Assembly (NCBI GenBank): GCA_002050235.1
Contig: MWST01000022.1
Coordinates: 1-64,000 of the forward strand
Direction: 5' to 3'
From: Polyangiaceae bacterium UTPRO1
GTDB lineage: Bacteria; Desulfobacterota; Binatia; UTPRO1
Length of the DNA stretch: 64,000 nt
Positions 28,856 through 36,334 of the stretch are shown piece by piece (the first letter of the stretch is position 1; each line of letters opens with the position of its first letter). A program made the translations under genes and the position numbers. Under the pieces are notes generated by a model that was not told where the DNA came from, did not search any database, and saw nothing but the letters and a program-made list of their open reading frames with translations.

Positions 28856-29859
28856 GCGCCATGGAAGACATCCTGATCGTGCCCGGCCCCGACGTCGCCG
28901 CGATCCTCGACGGCGAGGAAGCGGAGGTGATGGCGATCGTCGCTGCGGCGTATGCGGCCCACGAGCGCGGCGAGTCGGTGGTGCCGCACTCCTGCTTCCT
29001 GCCTCTGCCCGGCGACCGTAACCGGGCGATAGCGCTGCCGGCCTACCTCGGCGGCGAGCGCGCAGTCGCCGGCGTCAAATGGATCGCGTCGTTTCCCGAG
29101 AACGTGGCGCGCGGGTCGGCGCGCGCCTCGGGCCTCGTCGTCCTGAGCTCGCTCGCCACCGGGCGGCCGTACGCGGTGATCGAGGGTGCCATCGTGAGCG
29201 CCAGGCGCACGGCGGCGAGCGCGGCGATCGCGGCGCGGGCACTCGCCGCCGCACCGCCGCCGCGGATCGGTCTCCTCGGATGCGGCGCCATAAACTTCGA
29301 AGTGCTGCGCTTCCTGCTCGTCGTCTGGCCGCACGTCGAGCGCGTGCTGTTGGCGGACTTGAGCCCGGCGCGGGTGGCGGCGTTCGCAGAGCGTGCCCGG
29401 GCGCGGTTTCCCGGCGTCGCCTTCGCCACGGCTGCGAATTGGCGTGCGCTTGCCGCCGGCTGCGCACTGGTATCGATCGCGACGACGGCGACGACTCCTT
29501 ATATGGACGCCCTGCCGGGCGGAGAGCTGCGTACCGTGCTCCATCTTTCGCTGCGCGACCTCGCGCCCGAGGTCGTACTCGCCGCCGACAACGTCGTCGA
29601 CGACGCCGACCACGTATGCCGCGCGCAGACGTCGCTGCACCTGGCCGAACGCCGCGGCGGCGGGCGCCGCTTCATCCGCTGCACGCTCGCCGAGGTGCTC
29701 GCGGGCGCCGCGGCGCCGAAACGGACCGCCGATGCGCCCACCATCTTCAGCCCGTTCGGACTCGGAGTCCTCGACATTGCGCTCGCACGCTACGTATGGG
29801 AGCAAGCGGCGAGGGACGGGAAGGGGACGCGACTCCCCTTTGCGGTCCGCTCCGGATGA
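28852..29859 (+). CDS. sbnB: 2,3-diaminopropionate biosynthesis protein SbnB-like (ornithine cyclodeaminase fold)
   Basis: A 335-residue protein of the ornithine cyclodeaminase/mu-crystallin fold. The substrate-binding start is VVPHSCFLPLPG, followed by GVKWIASFPEN, which carries the Lys typical of the family. The NAD-binding loop is GLLGCGAINFEVL from about residue 140, with ISIATTATTPYMD after it. In SbnB an NAD-dependent oxidative hydrolysis releases L-2,3-diaminopropionate and 2-oxoglutarate from the SbnA product. It starts at ATG 28852 inside the stop of sbnA; an ATG at 28861 is an alternative. Together with SbnA it should supply the amino acid used by the two NRPS modules. Confidence 0.88.
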   Translation: MSAMEDILIVPGPDVAAILDGEEAEVMAIVAAAYAAHERGESVVPHSCFLPLPGDRNRAIALPAYLGGERAVAGVKWIASFPENVARGSARASGLVVLSSLATGRPYAVIEGAIVSARRTAASAAIAARALAAAPPPRIGLLGCGAINFEVLRFLLVVWPHVERVLLADLSPARVAAFAERARARFPGVAFATAANWRALAAGCALVSIATTATTPYMDALPGGELRTVLHLSLRDLAPEVVLAADNVVDDADHVCRAQTSLHLAERRGGGRRFIRCTLAEVLAGAAAPKRTADAPTIFSPFGLGVLDIALARYVWEQAARDGKGTRLPFAVRSG

Positions 29860-29882
29860 GCGTGGAGCTCGAAGGAGGGTGT

Positions 29883-31592
29883 ATGCTGCGCAGCAGGCAG
29901 CGGGTCGCGACGGCGGCCGGTGCGCTCCTGGGAATGTTGATGGCGATGACGATGACGACGGCGGCGTCGGCCGGCGGCACGGCGGCGCCGCAGCCCCGGC
30001 GTACGGATCACGGCGCTCTCATCGTCCTCGACGTCTACGGCACTTACGAGGAGATGGGCCGCCAAGCGGTGGCGCTCCTCGGGGACGAGGCGCTGACGGT
30101 GCGCGATCTCTATGCCGAGCGCTGGAACGGGCTCGTGCGCGAGCAGGGAGCTCTCGGCCGCTTCGTCGACCGCGTCGTGCTCCCCGTGTGGTGGGGGTTC
30201 GGCGGCTGGCGCGATGACAGCGGCCTCTTCGCCGAGACCGGAGGCATTGCGCGCGCCCTCGCGGGCGACAGCCCGACGGACGGGATGCGACTCCTCTACG
30301 GCGGCGTCTTCGGCGGCGGCTCGACGGTGTTCGCGGCGACGCGCGGTGCTACCGTCGACGGCCGTGCCCTCGTCGGCCGCAACGTCGACTGGTCCGACGA
30401 CGGCGGCCGGCGCCGGCCCGTCGTCACCCGCTACCATCCGGTGAACGGCGACCTGCCGCACATGACCGCCTCCTGGCCGCTCGTGGTCGTGCCGATCGTC
30501 GGCGTCAACGCCGCCGGCCTCGCGATCTCGATCAATTTCTTCGACGCCGACGTCATGATGGGTCTCGGCCTGCCGCGCTTCGTCTACCGCCGCGTGCTGC
30601 AGCGCGCGCGCACGGTCGACGAGGCGCTCGCGCTCCTCGCCGAGGACGGCAACCGCGGCGGCGCCGGGATGCTGGTCCTCGCCGACGCTGCCGGCGCCAT
30701 CGCCCTCGCCGAGTGCACGGCGAAGCATTGCGCGGCAGAGCGTCCGAGCGACGACTGGCTCGCCCACAGCAACCATGCGCTGACGCTCGAGATGCGGGCC
30801 CACGACGAAGGGAGGACGGCGGACTCCGAGCGCCGGCTCGCGGCGATGGCGGCGGCGGTGCGGGCGCGGCTCGGAGCGATCGACCCGGAGACGGCAGCGG
30901 CGATCCTCCGCGACCGCTCGAACACGGCTTTCATCAACGATTCTACGGTTGCGAATCTGCGGGTGCTGAACACGGTCGTCGTCGATCCGCGGGCGCGTCT
31001 CTTCTGGCACGGTACGGCGCCGCAGCCGCTGGCCCCGTTCGGCGCGCTGGTGCCGCTCGCGGTGGACGGCGACACGCCGTCCTCCGTAGCCCCGATCGCT
31101 GCCGACCCGCGGCTCGGGGGCGCGGAGTTCATGCGCCAGGCGGAGCAGATCGCGGCTATGCGGGAGGCTGCCCGACTCTTCGCGGCCGGTCGCGTCGAAG
31201 ACGCGGGCGCCATCTGGGATCGGCTCGCGGCCGATCCGACGAGCGCGCTCGAACCCCATCGCCTCGCCTGGGCGCGCGCCCGCGCGCGCTGGGCGACGGG
31301 CCGGCTCGCCGAGGCCGAATCGCTCCTCGCCGCCGCCGACGTCGATGCGGCCCCGTTCGAGGTGCGGGCGTATGCGCGCGTCGCCCGGGCGCTCGTCGCC
31401 GATCGGCAGGGCGAGCGCGCCGAAGCCGTCGGCCGCTATCGAGCCGCGGCCGCCTACCTGGAGGAGCATTCGACGTACGATGCGCCGTTCGTGGTGGCGC
31501 CGCTGCGTGAGTGGATCCGCACCGGGCTTGCCGCATCGCCGACGAACGCCGCCATGCCGGCGATGCCCGATCTGCAGAACGTGCCGCGATGA
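29883..31592 (+). CDS. Exported Ntn-hydrolase-like (C45/choloylglycine-type) amidase or acyltransferase
   Basis: A 569-residue protein with a clear signal peptide (residues 1-30). The hydrolase core resembles C45-type N-terminal nucleophile amidases: GGGSTVFAATRGATVDGRALVGRNVDW, then VVVPIVGVNAAGLAISINFF, then WLAHSNHAL. In most relatives the nucleophile before the T/S-x-F-A-A run is Cys; here it is S147. Residues about 380-569 form Ala/Arg-rich helical pairs, probably TPR-like. AAGGAGGG just upstream supports ATG 29883; an ATG at 29856 overlapping the sbnB stop is possible. In this operon it may remove or transfer the acyl group of the peptide in the periplasm, as in prodrug maturation. That role is inferred. 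Confidence 0.75.
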   Translation: MLRSRQRVATAAGALLGMLMAMTMTTAASAGGTAAPQPRRTDHGALIVLDVYGTYEEMGRQAVALLGDEALTVRDLYAERWNGLVREQGALGRFVDRVVLPVWWGFGGWRDDSGLFAETGGIARALAGDSPTDGMRLLYGGVFGGGSTVFAATRGATVDGRALVGRNVDWSDDGGRRRPVVTRYHPVNGDLPHMTASWPLVVVPIVGVNAAGLAISINFFDADVMMGLGLPRFVYRRVLQRARTVDEALALLAEDGNRGGAGMLVLADAAGAIALAECTAKHCAAERPSDDWLAHSNHALTLEMRAHDEGRTADSERRLAAMAAAVRARLGAIDPETAAAILRDRSNTAFINDSTVANLRVLNTVVVDPRARLFWHGTAPQPLAPFGALVPLAVDGDTPSSVAPIAADPRLGGAEFMRQAEQIAAMREAARLFAAGRVEDAGAIWDRLAADPTSALEPHRLAWARARARWATGRLAEAESLLAAADVDAAPFEVRAYARVARALVADRQGERAEAVGRYRAAAAYLEEHSTYDAPFVVAPLREWIRTGLAASPTNAAMPAMPDLQNVPR

Positions 31593-31606
31593 GGAGGTCG
31601 CTGCCG

Positions 31607-32428
31607 ATGCGGAGCCGGGTGCTAGCACTGGCGATCGCGGCTGCGGCGGCGGCTCTGGTGATCGAAGCCGGAGCCGCCATCGACCCCGATGCGGCGGCCG
31701 ATCCGCGCGCCATCCTCGACGCGCGTCGTCGGCTCTACGCCACCGCCTACACGTGGGCCGACCAGCATCAGGTGCTGCGGGTGACGACGTGGGACACGGC
31801 GGCGCGCAGCCATGAGCGGACGATCGAGCTCTTCGAGCGGCGCTACCCAGACGGTGCTCGCAAGGCCCTGCTCGGCTTTCTTGCCCCGGACGAGGTGAAG
31901 GGGATGGCCGTGCTGTCGCAGGAGCGCGCCGGCGGCGCACCGGAGCGCTGGCTCTATCTCCCGCGGCAACGGCGGGCGCGGCGCTTTGCAGGGCAGATGC
32001 GGGACGAAGGGCTGCTCGGCACCGATCTCACCGCCGCCGAGCTCGACCTGATGCGCGACTCGCTCGGTTGGAGCGGCGCGGCGCTCCGCCCGACGCTTCG
32101 CGGCGCCGAGCGCATCCTCGACGTCGACGCCTACGCGCTCGAGGTCGAGGGCGTCGGCGGCTACGAGCGCGTGGTGCTCTGGGTCGGAGCCGCCGACCTC
32201 GTGCTGCGCCAGCTCGAGCTCTACGAGCGCGAGCCCACGGCGGCGAAGCGCATCCGCCAGAGTGACGTGCGCTTCATCGGGCGGGTGCCAGTGCCGGGCC
32301 GCATCGAGGTCGAGAACCCGCGTGCCGGCACGCGCTCGCGCTTCGATCTCGTCACTGTCGAGGTCGACTCGGGCTTCCCCGACGACGTCTTCAGCCTGCC
32401 GCTGCTGGCCGCTGCGAAGCGCGAATGA
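31607..32428 (+). CDS. Exported LolA-like protein (outer membrane lipoprotein-sorting family)
   Basis: A 273-residue protein with a signal peptide (RVLALAIAAAAAALVIEAGA). The mature part matches the COG2834/PF17131-type LolA-like fold: RWLYLPRQRRARRFAGQMRDEGLLGTDLTAAEL is the highly characteristic strand pair. Such proteins bind acyl chains in the periplasm and usually sit next to lipid or RND/FtsX exporters. ATG 31607 is chosen because GAGGAGG lies nine bases upstream; ATG 31589, overlapping the previous stop, would add six residues. With the LolD/FtsX-type transporter at the start of the operon it could carry a lipidated peptide across the periplasm. This is inference. Confidence 0.8.
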   Translation: MRSRVLALAIAAAAAALVIEAGAAIDPDAAADPRAILDARRRLYATAYTWADQHQVLRVTTWDTAARSHERTIELFERRYPDGARKALLGFLAPDEVKGMAVLSQERAGGAPERWLYLPRQRRARRFAGQMRDEGLLGTDLTAAELDLMRDSLGWSGAALRPTLRGAERILDVDAYALEVEGVGGYERVVLWVGAADLVLRQLELYEREPTAAKRIRQSDVRFIGRVPVPGRIEVENPRAGTRSRFDLVTVEVDSGFPDDVFSLPLLAAAKRE

Positions 32429-33150
32429 TCGCCATGGACGATCGAGTGCCCTCGTGGTGCACGCCCGTGGCGACGCCCTGGGCCGACGTTCGCTTGCACC
32501 GCCTCGATCTCGACGCCGCAGCGGGCGACAGCGAACGCCTGACAGCCCTGCTCGCACCATCCGAGCGCGAGCGTGCCGCGCTCTTTCGGCGCCCCGACGA
32601 CCGCCTCCGCTTCGTGGCCGCTCGCGCCGTGCTGCGGCTCCTGCTCGCAGCGGCGGGCCGCGGCCGACCGGAGAGGCTGGAGATCGTCGCCGACGCGTAC
32701 GGCAAGCCGGCGCTCCGCTACCCGTCGCCGCTGCGCTTCAACGTCGCCCACTCGGGCGCGGTGGCGCTGGTGGCGCTGGCGGCCGATTGTGACGTCGGCG
32801 TCGACGTCGAAGTCGTGCGTGAGCGCGCCGAGCTGGGAGCCGTGGCGGCGCGCTTCTTCGCGCCGGCCGAGAGCCATGCGCTCGGCCGCCTGACGGGAGC
32901 GGTGCGGACGGCGGCGTTCCATCGCGCCTGGGTGCGTAAGGAGGCGTGCGTGAAGGCAGCGGGGCTCGGGCTCCGGGTGCCGCTGCAGAGCGTGGAGGTG
33001 GGCGTCGCTCCACGGCCCGGCTCCTGGCGGGTGGCGGTGGAGATCGGCGGCGCGCCGCGATCCTTCAGAGTCGCTGACGTCGCGGCTCCGGCCGGCTACG
33101 CGGCGGCGATCGCAGCAGCCGTGCCGGTCGATCGGGAACGCACGCGGTAG
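32425..33150 (+). CDS. 4'-phosphopantetheinyl transferase, Sfp type
   Basis: A 241-residue enzyme that transfers phosphopantetheine from CoA to the carrier serines of the FAAL and both NRPS modules. The family motifs are AYGKPAL (91-97), LRFNVAHSG (103-111), DVGVDVEVV (123-131, Mg-binding acidic residues) and FHRAWVRKEACVKAAG (165-180, WxxKEA). Its length matches Sfp. It starts inside the stop of the LolA-like gene (ATGA) and ends the operon, so this cluster brings its own carrier activation. The next gene is 109 bp away and unrelated. Confidence 0.92.
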   Translation: MIAMDDRVPSWCTPVATPWADVRLHRLDLDAAAGDSERLTALLAPSERERAALFRRPDDRLRFVAARAVLRLLLAAAGRGRPERLEIVADAYGKPALRYPSPLRFNVAHSGAVALVALAADCDVGVDVEVVRERAELGAVAARFFAPAESHALGRLTGAVRTAAFHRAWVRKEACVKAAGLGLRVPLQSVEVGVAPRPGSWRVAVEIGGAPRSFRVADVAAPAGYAAAIAAAVPVDRERTR

Positions 33151-33160
33151 ACCAGGTGGT

Positions 33161-33208
33161 CGCTCGACCCGACCGTCATGGGCGCGAGCGGGCTCTGCCG
33201 GTCGAGCG
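33161..33208. terminator. Inverted repeat after the NRPS operon
   Basis: CGCTCGACC at 33161-33169 is the exact reverse complement of GGTCGAGCG at 33200-33208, with a 30-base spacer. It begins 10 bp after the last gene of the operon. No T-tract follows, and the long loop makes an intrinsic terminator uncertain. It may equally be a binding site for the following CoA-transferase gene. Confidence 0.3.
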
Positions 33209-33259
33209 GGGACGCGCGCCGTAGATCGGCTCGCGCTGCCCGCCGCCGCCGTTCATGGT

Positions 33260-34561
33260 ATGCGGGTGCGCATGGAGAAGAGCCGCCGTCTGACGCTCGC
33301 CGAAGCCGCCGCGCTCGTCCGGCCGCGCGACACGCTCGCCTGCGGCCTCGTCGCCGGCCAGCCCGCCGGCTTTCTCGAGGCGCTCGGCGCGCGCCGCGAC
33401 CTCGAGGACGTCGTCCTCTACACGGGGCTCCTCCTGCAGCCATACGCGCTCCTGCAGACGCCCGGCGTGCGCATCGTCAGCGGCTTCTTCGGACCGATCG
33501 AGCGCATGGCGCGCGCCATGGGCGGTCGGGTGACCTACATCCCCCGCGACTTCAACGGCCTCGAGCGCCTGGCGCTGGACCTGGCGCCGCGCGTGATGCT
33601 TGCGGTCACGAGCCCGCCCGATGCCGGCGGCTACCTGAGCTTCGGGGTCCACGCCGGGGCGACGTACCGGCCCTTCCTCGCCGCGGCGCACGATCCGACG
33701 CGGCTCGCGATCGCCGAGATCAACCCCCGCATGCCGCGGCTGCGCGGCCTCCCCGAGCTCGGCGGCAACCGCGTCCACGTGTCCGAGGTCGACGTCCTCG
33801 TCGAGCACGACGCCGAGATCGTGACCATCGCCGACCCGCAGCCGTCCGCCGCCGATATCGCCATTGCCCGCCAGGTGTGCGAACGCATCGCGCCCGACGC
33901 CATCCTCCAGTTCGGCATCGGCGCGATCCCGAACGCGATCGCAGCGCTGCTCGCCGAGCGCGGACCGGGCGACTTCGGTATCCACACCGAGATGCTCTCG
34001 GACGGCGTCATGCGGCTGCACCAGGCCGGAGCGGTGGCGAATCGGAAGCCTCTCTACGACGGCGTCACGGTAGCGACCTTCGCTCTCGGCAGCCGCGCGC
34101 TCTACGATTGGCTCGACGGTAACCCTGACGTCTGCATCCTCCCGGTCACCGCCGTCAACGGTCCCGAGGTGCTGGCGCAGCTCCCGCGGCTCACGAGCGT
34201 CAACGGCGCCATCGCCATCGACCTCGCCGGCCAGATAGCCGCCGATACGATCGGCGAGCGGCAGTACTCGGGCACGGGCGGCCACGAGGCCTTCGTCAGC
34301 GGCGCCGGGAGCGCTCCTGGCGGACAGAGCTTCATCTGCACGCGCTCGACGGCGACGGTGCACGGCGCTCCGGTCTCCACGATCGTGGCCGAGTTCGCGC
34401 CGGGGACGCGGGTGACGACGCCGCGCCACCACGCGCAGTGGATCGTGACCGAGCACGGTGCCGTCGATCTCTCGGTGCTCGACGACGACGAGCGTCCGCG
34501 GGCGCTCGTCGAGCTCGCCGACCCCCGGTTTCGCGACGCCCTCCGCGCGACCCTGCGCTAG
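33260..34561 (+). CDS. Class I acyl-CoA transferase / acetyl-CoA hydrolase family protein
   Basis: A 433-residue protein of the Cat1 / 4-hydroxybutyrate CoA-transferase group. The N-terminal half has GLVAGQPAGFLEALGAR. The second half has ILQFGIGAIPNAIAALL, the catalytic E244 in FGIHTEMLSDG, and the C-terminal run QYSGTGGHEAFVSGAG and QWIVTEHGAVDLSVLDDDER. The enzyme moves CoA between acids through a glutamyl-CoA intermediate; the donor and acceptor cannot be told. An ATG at 33275 inside the same frame is an alternative start. It is not obviously tied to the NRPS operon and converges on the superoxide dismutase gene. Confidence 0.88.
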   Translation: MRVRMEKSRRLTLAEAAALVRPRDTLACGLVAGQPAGFLEALGARRDLEDVVLYTGLLLQPYALLQTPGVRIVSGFFGPIERMARAMGGRVTYIPRDFNGLERLALDLAPRVMLAVTSPPDAGGYLSFGVHAGATYRPFLAAAHDPTRLAIAEINPRMPRLRGLPELGGNRVHVSEVDVLVEHDAEIVTIADPQPSAADIAIARQVCERIAPDAILQFGIGAIPNAIAALLAERGPGDFGIHTEMLSDGVMRLHQAGAVANRKPLYDGVTVATFALGSRALYDWLDGNPDVCILPVTAVNGPEVLAQLPRLTSVNGAIAIDLAGQIAADTIGERQYSGTGGHEAFVSGAGSAPGGQSFICTRSTATVHGAPVSTIVAEFAPGTRVTTPRHHAQWIVTEHGAVDLSVLDDDERPRALVELADPRFRDALRATLR

Positions 34562-34651
34562 GTCCGGCGCTTTCGCCGGCTCGGGGGGTGCGGTTGCGGC
34601 AGACGGCGACTCGGCGACAACGCCGGCGCCCGCGGGCCTGACGCGATCGAG

Positions 34652-34678
34652 GGGTCGCGGCGCCGGACGCCGCGACCC
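34652..34678. terminator. Bidirectional terminator hairpin, 11-bp perfect stem
   Basis: GGGTCGCGGCG (34652-34662) pairs perfectly with CGCCGCGACCC (34668-34678) around the five-base loop CCGGA. It sits in the 135-bp gap between convergent genes, 18 bp beyond the end of the dismutase frame. There is no T-run on either side, as for the other hairpins in this genome segment. Confidence 0.6.
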
Positions 34679-34696
34679 TCCGCTCGCGACCGCCGG

Positions 34697-35296
34697 TCAA
34701 CGAGCTCCTGGTCCTGCCGAGAGCCGCCGGTCGACCACCTTCCAGGCGACATTGGCGAAGAAGGCCTCGATGTATTTCGCCCGCGCGGTGCCGTGATCGA
34801 GGAGGAAGGCGTGCTCCCAGACGTCCATCACCAGAACGGGGCGGAAGCCGGCGACGTTGCCGTCCTCGTGGAGCGTGATCCAGTGGTTCGAGAGGTTGCC
34901 GTTGGCGGGATTCTCGTAGCAGATCGCCCAGCCGACGCCGCGCAGGCTACCGACGTTGACGAAATCGGCCTTCCAGGCGTCGAAGCTCCCGAAGCCGCGC
35001 TCGGCCCGGGCCCGGAACGCGCCGTCGGCGCGCTCGCCGGCGCTCGTCAGGTTCTCGAAGTAGTACTCGTGGAGCACCATGCCGTTGTATTCGAAGCCGA
35101 GCCGCCTGGTCAGCTCCGAGTACGCCAGCATCGTCTCTGCATCGGCCTTGGCGTCGCCGCGGATCGCGGCGATCCTGCTCGACAGAGCGTTGGTCCCCTT
35201 CACGTATCCCTCGTAGAGCTTGAAGTGCAGCTCGAGCGTCTGATCGGAGATCCCCGCCAGACCTTTCAAGTCGAACTTTCGTGCTTCGTACGTCAT
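34697..35296 (-). CDS. Superoxide dismutase, Fe/Mn family
   Basis: A 199-residue enzyme that converts superoxide to oxygen and peroxide in the cytoplasm. The four metal ligands are H24 (LELHFKLYEGYV), H76 (NGMVLHEYYFENL), D158 and H162 (VMDVWEHAFLLD). The N-terminal half lacks the usual HH.KHH run, reading LHFKLYEGYVKGTN instead, which marks the divergent clade seen in many delta-type proteobacteria. Iron or manganese use is not decidable. A very strong ribosome binding site (CCAAGGAGGTAG) precedes the ATG. The 5' leader holds an 8-bp inverted repeat (35324-35331 with 35347-35354) that could fold in the mRNA. Confidence 0.93.
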   Translation of the reverse strand: MTYEARKFDLKGLAGISDQTLELHFKLYEGYVKGTNALSSRIAAIRGDAKADAETMLAYSELTRRLGFEYNGMVLHEYYFENLTSAGERADGAFRARAERGFGSFDAWKADFVNVGSLRGVGWAICYENPANGNLSNHWITLHEDGNVAGFRPVLVMDVWEHAFLLDHGTARAKYIEAFFANVAWKVVDRRLSAGPGAR

Positions 35297-35481
35297 CGTC
35301 TACCTCCTTGGATCGTTGCTGTTGGCGACGGCACGCCGACGCTTGACCGTCGCCGGCGCCCGGGCTCGCGGATTCGTGGATTCAGTCGGTCAGCCGTCGC
35401 GAGCCACGCTGCGGCTCGTACGGTGGTCATTTAACTAACATGCACGCCGGGTGGCGGACATGGGGTGTGACCGGGCGTTTT

Positions 35482-35491
35482 CTACATGTAG
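35482..35491. promoter_or_regulatory. Perfect 10-bp palindrome upstream of small conserved gene
   Basis: CTACATGTAG is its own reverse complement and lies in one of the few AT-richer stretches of the window, between the divergent dismutase and the gene at 35558. It could be a regulator half-site pair. Ten bases is short, so chance is possible. Confidence 0.25.
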
Positions 35492-35557
35492 AGAGCGAGC
35501 ATCGGTAGAACTTACAGCGGACACGGTGCTGGCCTCGAGGGTGGAGCCCTGAACTCG

Positions 35558-36073
35558 ATGGAGTTGCAGCAGCTCCCTTCGCCGGGCGCGTTGGCACCGC
35601 ATTCGCATACGTTCGCTCGCATGAGCGATCGAGACCAGCGCCAGCGCGCCGATCGTCGCTGCCGCACCGGCGTCGATGCGGCTACGGACAGCGGGGCGGC
35701 GGACGCCTCCGTTCCCGGCGTCGTCTTGCCGGATCAGTTCTTCGCCGGCCGGCGATCCGGCCTACCGGAGAGTCCGGAGAAGCGGCTGATGTTCGCCGTC
35801 CTGCTCGACGCGATCAGCCGGCTCCGGCAGCGGTACGGTGCGCGCGGTCTCGAGGCCGAGCGCTGGATACAGGACGACGGCGACGAGGGGATCTTTTCTT
35901 TTGCCAACGTCTGCGCCGTGCTCGGATTCGAGCCACGCTCGCTCGCGGCCGGACTGCTCGCCGAGAGCTCACCGCTCCGGCGCCGCGCCCCGCTGCGCCA
36001 TCCGCGCCCGGCGCGCCTGCGGGTGACGACGCCGGGTCGCCGCGGTGAGCGGCGGGTCGTCGCGGCCGGCTGA
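35558..36073 (+). CDS. Conserved protein of unknown function with SPEKRLM / FSFANVC motifs
   Basis: A 171-residue frame; the conserved part is residues about 50-130. LPDQFF, ESPEKRLMFAVLLDAISRL, EAERWIQDD and FSFANVCAVLGFEPRSLAAGL are the recurring features of a family I know from delta-type proteobacterial genomes (pattern SPEKRLM ... EA..WI ... FSFENVC..LGL.P). It has no known function and looks cytoplasmic and helical. The C-terminal 40 residues are Arg/Pro-rich and probably disordered. The start is unsure: ATG 35558 has only a distant purine run upstream, and ATG 35621 has none. Confidence 0.6.
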   Translation: MELQQLPSPGALAPHSHTFARMSDRDQRQRADRRCRTGVDAATDSGAADASVPGVVLPDQFFAGRRSGLPESPEKRLMFAVLLDAISRLRQRYGARGLEAERWIQDDGDEGIFSFANVCAVLGFEPRSLAAGLLAESSPLRRRAPLRHPRPARLRVTTPGRRGERRVVAAG

Positions 36074-36080
36074 GGAAGAC

Positions 36081-36284
36081 GTGCGCGACGACGCCACCAT
36101 GATGCGGATAACCGCCGTCGATCCGCCGCGTTCCGCTCCGGAGTCCGCCGCCCGCGGCGGCGCCGAAGAGCAGCGCGATCCTGGGATCCCCGACCAGCCG
36201 CTCGGCGGGGACGCCGTCGACGACGTCGTCGACGAATCGTTCCCCGCGAGCGATCCGCCGTCGTGGACGAGCTCGCACGCTTGA
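36081..36284 (+). CDS. Small conserved acidic protein with ESFPASDPP motif
   Basis: A 67-residue protein starting at GTG 36081, preceded by GAGGA at five bases; ATGs at 36045 or 36099 are alternatives. The C-terminus is DAVDDVVDESFPASDPPSWT, a motif I recognise as recurring at the end of very small proteins of unknown function in many proteobacteria. The N-terminal half is Ala/Pro-rich and likely unstructured. It begins 8 bp after the previous gene and is probably co-transcribed with it. It converges on the sensor kinase gene. Confidence 0.5.
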   Translation: MRDDATMMRITAVDPPRSAPESAARGGAEEQRDPGIPDQPLGGDAVDDVVDESFPASDPPSWTSSHA

Positions 36285-36316
36285 AGCGAGCGTGCGTGGG
36301 TCGGCGCCGGGCGCCG

Positions 36317-36334
36317 CGCCCGCCGTCGCGGGCG
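36317..36334. terminator. Hairpin at end of sensor kinase gene
   Basis: CGCCCGC (36317-36323) pairs perfectly with GCGGGCG (36328-36334) over the loop CGTC. On the minus strand it starts directly after the kinase stop codon, and it lies between two convergent genes. No T-tract is present. Confidence 0.4.

Noticed and set aside
14261..33150. Siderophore cluster of staphyloferrin B type, suggested by SbnA/SbnB
   Set aside because: No IucA/IucC-type synthetase, no TonB receptor and no iron-box were seen; the FAAL and NRPS genes point to a lipopeptide.
35324..35354. An 8-bp inverted repeat in the superoxide dismutase leader as a riboswitch or attenuator
   Set aside because: Single short stem with a 15-base loop in GC-rich DNA; no conserved RNA fold or uORF supports it.
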